DNA from: Rhipidocladum racemiflorum
Taxonomy: Eukaryota; Streptophyta; Magnoliopsida; Poales; Poaceae
Reading direction: 5' to 3'
Assembly (NCBI GenBank): GCA_036346355.1
Contig: CM070572.1
Span: forward strand, 4,161,001-4,225,000
Length of the DNA stretch: 64,000 bases
Part shown: piece by piece, positions 57,411 through 64,000 of the stretch
How the letters are laid out: each line of letters opens with the position of its first letter
Numbering within the stretch: the stretch's first letter is position 1
Program-made: the position numbers and the translations under genes
The notes under the pieces: model-generated
Told to the model about the DNA's origin: nothing
What the model saw: only the letters and a program-made list of their open reading frames with translations
The model's database searches: none

Positions 57411-59015
57411 TGAAGGATCATTGTTTTTGATTCATGTTTCTTTTTGATGATGAGTATTTGAAAAGAATTGAATATTGTGAAATCATGTGCTGAAAAATTG
57501 GCTTAGAATTGAATTTACAAATATGTTTGTTCATGTGTTTTGTCAATTTGACAAGAAGCAGTAAGTTTCGCTTTTCTTGCGCGGACCAAGATCTCAAGAA
57601 GCGAGTAAGTTTCCCATCTACGACGGACAAACTTTGTTGGTGCATCGTGAACGTGTTTTGAGCTCATGAGTCGAACTCAATCTTCCAAGAAACCAAGAAG
57701 TTTTGCATGTACACGGACAAACTTCTTTGGTCAGTCGTGAATGGCTTTTTGAGGTTTGATTTCGCATGTACGACGGACCGATTTTGTTTGTCCGTCGTGA
57801 ACGTGTTTTCGCCAGAATGATTTCTTCTTGGAACCGAAACTTTCACTTGTACAACGGACCGATTTTGTCTGTCCGTTGTGAATGGTTTTTTGAGTGATTT
57901 TTCATGTGTACGCCGGACCATATTTCCTTGTCCGTCGTGAATGCGTTTTTGCTGAATTAGGGTTTTGAGCAGAATTGAAATAATTTGAATTTGAGATTAT
58001 GAAATTTGTGATGATTTCATGATGCTTCTTTTGAAGTGGACTTTATGCAATGCTCATGTGAGTAGTTGCATGGATTGACATTGAGTCAAGTCGCGGACTT
58101 GGGCTCGGAATTTGTTTTTGTGTTTTTGTTTATGTGCAGGTGTTGCTCGAGGTTAAACGTGGTCGATGACGGGACCGAGACTAGGTTCAGGGAGGAACTG
58201 AGGTCGTGAGGGTCGAGAGTGTCATGCGGGACGTTTGGACTAGAGAACAGTGCGTGTGAAGTCGATCGTTACAGCGTGATGGCTGGTGGCCATTCACGTG
58301 TATACGAAGTTTTTATACATGCATACAAATACATCGTGAAGTATGTATATGCATGCATGTGTGCGTGGTGAACGTATGTATATGTGCGTGTGTTGCGTAC
58401 GTGAGTGTGCATGTGTGGGTAACGTATGCGAGAAGGATGTCCGAGAGGAGACCTGTTTTGGCAGGCGCAGCTTGATTCTTTGTCCGAGTCCGCTACCGTG
58501 CGTGTTGGCCGGAGTTGAGATGGAGACCGCTTGGTTGATACGTATACAAGAAGGATTACTTGGGTATGGAGTCCTTTAAATAAGAGGGTTCTAGGGGGTT
58601 AGAACTCATCCATCCAACGAAAGAGAACTAGAACAAAAGGTGCCTACAACAAAGAGCTTTTGTGCTCACTTTAGTTTGTGTAGGGTTTTCTAATCTTGTG
58701 AGATTAGAGATTTCGTTTAAAATTTTCTAATCATTGAAGATTAGAAGATTTTTTTTGGTGTCATTCTGTTGAAGATGGCTTTGGAATAAAAGGATAAGTT
58801 TATGCAATATTCTCTTATTTTTTTTTTGCTTTGATCTTGATTAGAAGGTTTGTTCGATTTTTGATAGAACTAATTTTTGTTCGACTTGTCTCGCTAATTA
58901 ATCCAGGGTTTTTGATCTCCACGATTTTAGATTTTCTCCCTCTATTTAGGGGTCAATAGTTGAATTTTATTCGGCATCTATTCACCCCCCCTCTAGTTGC
59001 CTACTCGGTCCTACA
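57411..59015 (+). repeat. Element C 3' LTR (1605 bp)
   Basis: It starts tgaaggatcattg after the polypurine tract and ends tcggtcctaca, followed by the target duplication gatag and the remainder of the copia B LTR. Confidence 0.95.
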
Positions 59016-59035
59016 GATAGCACGGTTCCCTAACA

Positions 59036-60266
59036 CATTATCAGCACGAAGCTCTATCGGCGAGATAGATTAAAAAGGTGAGACGCGGGATTGATCTAAT
59101 CTCGTATGAATCATATGTAGGCATCTACGTAGCACGAAGCTACAGTACACATCAATTTCACATATTCATGGCACGACGCCATTGTTCTACGAATATAGCA
59201 TTGTGCATCTAATCTACGAAGCTACAGTATACATGTGACGACCCGAAGCCGTGCACAACCGAACCAGCAGAAGGCCGGCAATCCGAAACACCACCGGTTG
59301 ACCGTGCGCCACGTTCGGCCACAGCCGGCTTGAAGCCGCGCCTCGGTGGCTGATCCCAATCACGCATGCGTCGGCCCCGAGCGGGCCACCGCCGTTTTGC
59401 TCTGGCCTGAAGCCGAGCACGACTGCGCCTCGCATGGCCTGTCACCGCTGGACAGCCTCACCTGCACGGCTTGAAACCGCTGCCGCCAAGCCGCCCCGGT
59501 GTCTTGTTTTCCTTGCCGACTGACCGGCCACCGCGCTCCTCAGCTGCAGCGCCCGAATCGCCAGCCCAGCCCCGTAGGCCACCGCTGACCGCATGCGCTC
59601 GGCTAAACCGGTCTGAAGCCGCCGCCACTGATCCCAGCTAGCCTGGTGCCTCTCCACGCCCCGGATGGCCGCCGCCTCAACCCGACGCCCGCGCTTGGCC
59701 CAAAGCCAACAGGCGTCGCGATTCGCCCACCGCTTCTGACTGCTTTGGTGCTCACGCCGTGGTTGTGCCCGCAACTCTTTGGTGCTCCACGCTGGTGCCT
59801 CGTTGGCGCTCGACCGCCACCACGCCGGCAGCGGCTTCACTGGCTGCTCAGACCGATCGCCCCCCTCCTTTGTTCTTTCCGATCGGGCCAAAAGGAGAAT
59901 GAAATCCGGTTAAATCCAGATAGAATCTGGGAGGAGGGGAAATTACCCCTTTGCCCCCAACCCCCCCCCCATAATTTCATTTTTTCTTTCCTTTTCTTTT
60001 TTGAAAATTGATTAGTAATTCAAAAAATTGATTAAAAATGACAGAAAATTTTAAAAATTGCTAGAAAATTTCAGAAAATTATTTGGCTCTGGTTTAACCT
60101 TTCCTTAGCCCTCTTTTCTGCATTTATGAATATTTTTTTGTATTTTTACAATTATTGCTTTTCTTTTACTGGAAATTCATGAGAATTTTGCATGATTATT
60201 TATCTGAATTTAGCAACCATTTTATATTAGATTGCACGAAGTAATCTATTAAAGGAATTTGTAAAC
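59036..60266. other. Copia B leader with a GC-rich insert-like block
   Basis: After the LTR end the sequence attatcagcacgaag may be a degenerate primer-binding site. 59230-59900 is strikingly GC-rich, with recurring gaagccg/gaaaccg segments (for example 59240, 59333, 59410, 59470 and 59625), while both sides are AT-rich. A 149-codon minus-strand frame (59442-59891) and a 121-codon plus frame overlap there without recognisable motifs. Confidence 0.5.
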
Positions 60267-61160
60267 ATGCAAATATCTGGCATCGTAAACCGTGAATTTG
60301 AAGAACTGGCACCGCATGGCCAGAACTACCTCACATGGGCATCAGATGTGAAGATCTTAGTTGGGGGCAAGAAGCTCCGAGCTGTCATCGGTTTAGCGTC
60401 CTCAAAGGACGCGCAACCTACTGCCGAGCAAAACGATCAAGCTTTGCATTTCCTCAGGCACCACCTCTCAGCCACCTTAAAGAATGAATATATGGCTGAG
60501 GAAAGTACATTTGAGCTATGGACTGCACTTCAGAAATGGTTTGAGAAGCTCAAGTACATCATCTTGCCCCAAGCACAACAAGATTGGGTTCGCTTGAGGT
60601 TTGCGGACTACAGAACAGTGGCCGAGTACAATTCTGCCTTACATAGAATTTGTACCAATCTCTCTCTATGTGGCAAGAAGATTACTGATGAGAAGAAGAT
60701 TAAGAAAACTCTCTCCACCTTTCAACCTAAACCTATCCAGAATGCTCGCAGCTATCGTCAGGATGCATACAAGGAGTATAACGAACTGATTGATGTCATG
60801 CAAGTTGCTGAGTCACAAGATGATGTTCTTCGTAAGAACTTCATCTCACAGCCACCCGGAAGAGGCATTGGCTCAGAAATCAATGCCAATAGCTACAAGG
60901 TGAAAAGGCCCACTCAAAAGAAGAGGGGCAAGCAGGGTGGAAAGGAGATATATTAGGACAAAGGAAAGCCCAAAGCCCATGAGAAGTAGGATGCTAAGCC
61001 ACCCGCTAAGCCGTATGGACAGCAGAACCAAACATGCTTTAAGTGTGGTACTTGGGGACATTGGTCGAAGATATGTCGGAAATCCAAGGACGTCATCAAT
61101 GCATATCAGACCAAGAAGAAGGCAAAAGAAAATGCACTAGCAGAGGCACATTTTGCCTAG
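60267..61160 (+). pseudogene. Copia B gag
   Basis: The ATG at 60267 opens a 229-codon frame with the UBN2-type gag pattern (HGQNYLTWASDVKILVGGK; LWTALQKWFEKLK; DWVRLRFADYRTVAEYNSAL). After a TAG at 60954 the same region continues with the zinc knuckle CFKCGTWGHWSKIC (about 61029-61070). Further stops end it near 61160. Confidence 0.87.
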
Positions 61161-61463
61161 GTAGGCAATAATGATGCCTTGGATGAGGACCCCCCCACTT
61201 GCATTGTCCTCTCAGTCTAGCCTAAACATTGATGCAGCAACCAAGCTCATGGCAACTGAAGAAAAGACCTCTGTTGATGACATATAGGCAGAAGTCAATA
61301 CATTCTTTACAGATTACGTTTAATGCATGAAATGCATTATTAGCATTTTTTATGGTTGTTAGTGCATTTTGAATATTGGTTTATAAGCTTTAGAAGAGCA
61401 CAAACTTTCTCATGAATAAATATGTAGTTTATTTTTTATTTCAGTATTCTATCTTTGTAAGCA

Positions 61464-62100
61464 ATGTTGGAATTATTTTGCCACTATCTGATTAGAGTTC
61501 TATTTTTTTCAAAACTGTGTAGCACCCAAATGGCAGAGATATGTATTATTGATAGTGGCACAACGAATACCATCTTAAGAGAGTCTAAATACTTCCAGTC
61601 AATCACGAAGAACGCTGGAAGGATTACTACAATCGCAAGTAGCGTTTCATATATAATAGGCTCTGAAAGAGCCACGATTATATTACCAATGCGTACTACT
61701 TTGGTAATCGAAAAAGTCCTCTTGTACCCCAAATCAACACGAACTCTCTTGAGTTTTAAGGACATCTGCGCCAATGGGTTTCATGTTGAAACAAATGAAG
61801 AAAATGGCAAAGAATTTTTGTGCATTGTGAGGCACACGGAATGTGGAAAATGGTTTTCGAAAAATGTCCCTCATATGAATCTGGGTTGTACTACACGAGA
61901 ATCAATGCACCCGTAATGTATACTTCTCTAAAGACTGTTTTTAGAAGCTCTGCATTATTTTCTATATGGCATTGTAGATTAGGCCATCCTGGTCTTAGAA
62001 TGATGAGAAATATAGTTTTTGCTGAATGTGTTTTTGCTGAACTTGATAAAAGACTGAAATTCTATTATTTTAGAGAGAAAAGGAATAATCTTTGCTCCAA
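61464..62100 (+). pseudogene. Copia B protease and pre-integrase
   Basis: The retropepsin site IIDSGTTNTI is at about 61545-61575, followed by YPKSTRTLLSFKDICANGFH; this block corresponds to 1-330 of copia A. 61940-62020 carries the start of the pre-integrase (WHCRLGHPGLRMMRNIV). Homology to copia A is lost near 62030-62100. Confidence 0.87.
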
Positions 62101-62360
62101 ATGATCTTAAAGAATTAGCCTATGAATCAAGGTACTGAATTTATGCATAATCCCTCTTTATAGTGCGGCTAACTAAAAATAAATCTAGCTACATGACTTG
62201 AATCATCTCCCAAGTCAAAACTAGAGAAAGAGACTTTAACCTTTTTCCTTCCTTTGAATAAAATCTTCACTTCATCAAGGGTATGAGAGTTGATCATCAA
62301 CACCAAAACCAATAATTACTATTAATAAGAAATTAGAGGGCCTAAATGCTTTCACACGGC

Positions 62361-62465
62361 ATATCTTTATGGAAACTTGGATTCGAACATATACATGAAA
62401 GTACCAGAAGATTTCCTTGTCCTGAACCAAGATAGAGCAAACAGAAACCTGTATAGTACAAATAC
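62361..62465 (+). pseudogene. Copia B reverse-transcriptase relic
   Basis: About 100 bases (from atctttatggaaacttggat) match copia A at 2262-2356, including the MKVP block. The intervening ~1.9 kb of integrase and RT is deleted between about 62100 and 62360. Confidence 0.8.
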
Positions 62466-62810
62466 AACACAGATAATATTGGTTGTGGATTCGAATCGAA
62501 TATGGAGCAGAATCGATACGGTACCGAATAATTTTTGTCGGATATCGCACGAAAATATATACCGTATAAAGCACACATATAGCACTGATTGATCAATCGT
62601 ATGAGTTCGAATGCAACATAACTATCACAATTTAATTAGTCATTTTATAAGGTAGTCTAACAAAGTTACAAAAATACATTCAATTTTAACGATACACATA
62701 GCAAAAAGTTATGGAACATAGAACAATATGCAAATAATATCTCAGCAACATGATGACCATGAGTACATGTCTCGGAGTGTGTGTTGTGAACCATAATTAT
62801 GTTGGGCCAA
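62466..62810. other. Intergenic between copia B and the DCD2-like gene
   Basis: AT-rich, with nothing recognised. The right part would be the 3' UTR of the minus-strand DCD2-like gene. Confidence 0.5.
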
Positions 62811-63636
62811 TCAAAAGTAGCCGAGGGTCCCACCTGTATGGATCATCACCACTTTGGCTCTACTGTCACAACTCACAACAGCTTGCTCCCAAGTAGCCAA
62901 GGTGTACATTGGATCCAGGAGGATACCAATTTGCTGAGCAATTTGGCGGCATGAAGCGATTTCATCATTCAACATCTTGCCAAATCTGCAGAAAAAGGTG
63001 AAAAAAATATCAATAGTTGAATGCAAAGTATAAAAGGTTATCGCACCTAAGTCTAAAGATTTGAATGACTGAATTGTTCACCAAAAACATATCACAATCG
63101 AAATATCAATTTCACTAGGCGAAAAGGTAGATGGATATCCTCAATCATAATAAAAGTACAGCTAAGGGTTACTAAATAAATACCCTCAAATCACAAAGTC
63201 ATGAATATATTCAGAATGAGCATCTAGTGAATGGTACTAGAAATAAATTACAGAAGATATCAAACATGCCATCAGCAAGCAACAAAAATACATAAACATA
63301 CTAGGAAAACACCCAATTCAGCGTTGTATTGCATTCAACACTACTTTTTAGTAGTTTTGCAGTGTGTACATAAGTTCCAATTACTTAGAAATGCAGTATA
63401 TATTAAAACAAGACGAGTGCCTAGAAGAATGCAGTATTTATTAAGTATTGGGTTAAATTTATACCTCTCTCCACCCACTGAACTAGACTATCATCAGTAC
63501 TATTATCTGCCCACACCATTCTGTGACATAATTTATGGCAAAACCTCTTAAAATCATATATGAGGAACTTCTCACATTCTGTATATCTTTCAAGTGTGTC
63601 AGCAAGCATGACAGTAGTATTACCCTCCAATGAAGT
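62811..63636 (-). CDS. D-cysteine desulfhydrase 2-like PLP enzyme, C-terminal exons (partial)
   Basis: Two minus-strand exons are visible: 63465-63636 (TVMLADTLERYTECEKFL; DSLVQWVERG) and 62811-62985 (FGKMLNDEIASCRQIAQQ; GILLDPMYTLATWEQAV; AKVVMIHTGGTLGYF, stop). The pattern matches the plant DCD2-like group of fold-type-II PLP enzymes, which can split D-cysteine to pyruvate, ammonia and sulfide; the HTGG loop binds the cofactor phosphate. The PLP lysine and the 5' exons lie beyond the right edge. Two oddities: the two exons do not join in phase with the obvious GT and AG sites (1 nt off), and the protein stops at GYF, a few residues short of the usual GLFGL end. It may be a decaying copy or may use another junction. 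Confidence 0.7.
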
Positions 63637-64000
63637 CTGCAAGGAGGAAAATGATTGAATTGTGATCTCTATCAAAGATGCAAGCAGAGAGCAATAGTGA
63701 ATTCAAGGAGAAATTAGGTGATACAAATCTGATCTGAAACGATTTCTTGCACTGTAGTTAAAGAAGTATCACCAACAAAATGCAAAACACTTGCCCCAAA
63801 TGCATCTTTCTTATCCCTCTTTTCTTTGCTGGATCAAATTAAAGGGCTCTTCTAATTGTCTGTACCAGATGTTTGAGAAGTATCTCTAAGATGAGAATTA
63901 TAAGGTCTTTCATACCTCCAATAATTTTTTAAAATTCAAAGTCTACAAAAAATTGGACAGTATGATTTGTATTTTGTTCCTGCATGATGCAAGCCAGTAT
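63637..64000. other. Presumed intron of the DCD2-like gene
   Basis: No exon was recognised in the last 360 bases. The acceptor TTGCAG|ACTTC at 63637/63636 ends this intron on the minus strand. Confidence 0.45.

Larger units (their letters stand above)
49237..59015 (+). mobile_element. SIRE-type (Sirevirus/Maximus-like) copia retrotransposon C
   Basis: Two long LTRs (49237-50832, 57411-59015) flank an initiator-Met primer-binding site, gag with a zinc knuckle, protease, integrase, RT, RNase H and several polypurine tracts. The target-site duplication is gatag (49232-49236, 59016-59020). The LTR ends (tgaagg...tcctaca), the gag start and the repeated aagggggag tracts are Sirevirus traits. No envelope-like frame is present between RNase H and the 3' LTR. 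Many frameshifts break pol. Length is 9779 bp. Confidence 0.95.
48980..62465 (+). mobile_element. Ty1/copia retrotransposon B (same family as A), split and internally deleted
   Basis: The 5' LTR is 48980-49236 continued at 59021-59035, followed by a leader, gag (60267-61160), protease and pre-integrase (61464-62100), and a short RT relic (62361-62465). Integrase, most of RT, RNase H and the 3' LTR are gone. The 5' LTR was split by the SIRE-type element C (49237-59015) with target-site duplication gatag. The LTR shares the TATA-aggagg-caggggg arrangement with copia A. The element is dead. Confidence 0.88.

Noticed and set aside
59036..59050. Clear tRNA primer-binding site for copia B
   Set aside because: attatcagcacg only partly resembles the initiator-Met complement, so it is mentioned but not called.
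1..64000. A novel defence-like or other new molecular system
   Set aside because: All conserved proteins seen belong to known plant families or transposon classes; nothing in the gene arrangement suggests a new multi-gene system.

Overview
This window is eukaryotic nuclear DNA from a grass (Poaceae). The grounds are GC-rich, intron-containing exons of plant gene families (a USP-domain receptor-like cytoplasmic kinase, a DUF676 lipase, a D-cysteine-desulfhydrase-2-like enzyme) set in a deep nest of grass-type transposons: Tat-lineage Ty3/gypsy with a second RNase H, Angela/BARE-like and SIRE/Maximus-like copia LTRs, CACTA elements, and a Helitron whose 3' end fits the published maize consensus. 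A panicoid grass is plausible, but the species is not determined. There are no prokaryotic operons, CRISPR arrays, rRNA genes or recognisable tRNA genes.

Layout. 1-4032: 3' part of a decayed Ty1/copia element (copia A) with a 241-bp LTR. 4819-7663: USP-kinase gene copy 1 (minus strand), full length but broken. 8095-8921: truncated 3' part of a DUF676 lipase gene (minus). 8922-12361: insertion of unassigned LTR-like DNA carrying a nested Angela-like solo LTR (9311-10674). 12384-16381: remnant CACTA element (CACTA-B) with a ULP1-like protease pseudogene and a 44-bp tandem array. 16382-16593 plus 39538-41035: USP-kinase copy 2, split by a 22.8-kb Tat gypsy element (16606-39453). That gypsy is itself split in its protease by a 12.7-kb CACTA element (CACTA-A, 19699-32432), which holds a 261-bp Helitron. 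42481-45914: apparently intact nine-exon lipase gene (minus). 47598-48892: SIRE/Maximus-like solo LTR. 48980-62465: a second internally deleted member of the copia A family (copia B), whose 5' LTR is split by a nearly complete SIRE-type copia element (49237-59015). 62811-63636: the last two exons of a DCD2-like gene (minus), running off the right edge.

How it fits together. The host genes form a direct tandem duplication. The unit runs from inside kinase exon 7 to about lipase intron 4. The left copy keeps the whole kinase but a truncated lipase; the right copy keeps the whole lipase but a truncated kinase. CACTA-B lies at the junction. Target-site duplications (catcc, tac, ccaat, gatag, aagct) were read on both sides of five insertions and give the nesting order directly. 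Both kinase copies are disabled by different lesions. The lipase and possibly the DCD2-like gene are the only candidates for working host genes. No new molecular system is evident; the most notable structure is the CACTA-marked tandem duplication later shredded by nested transposons.
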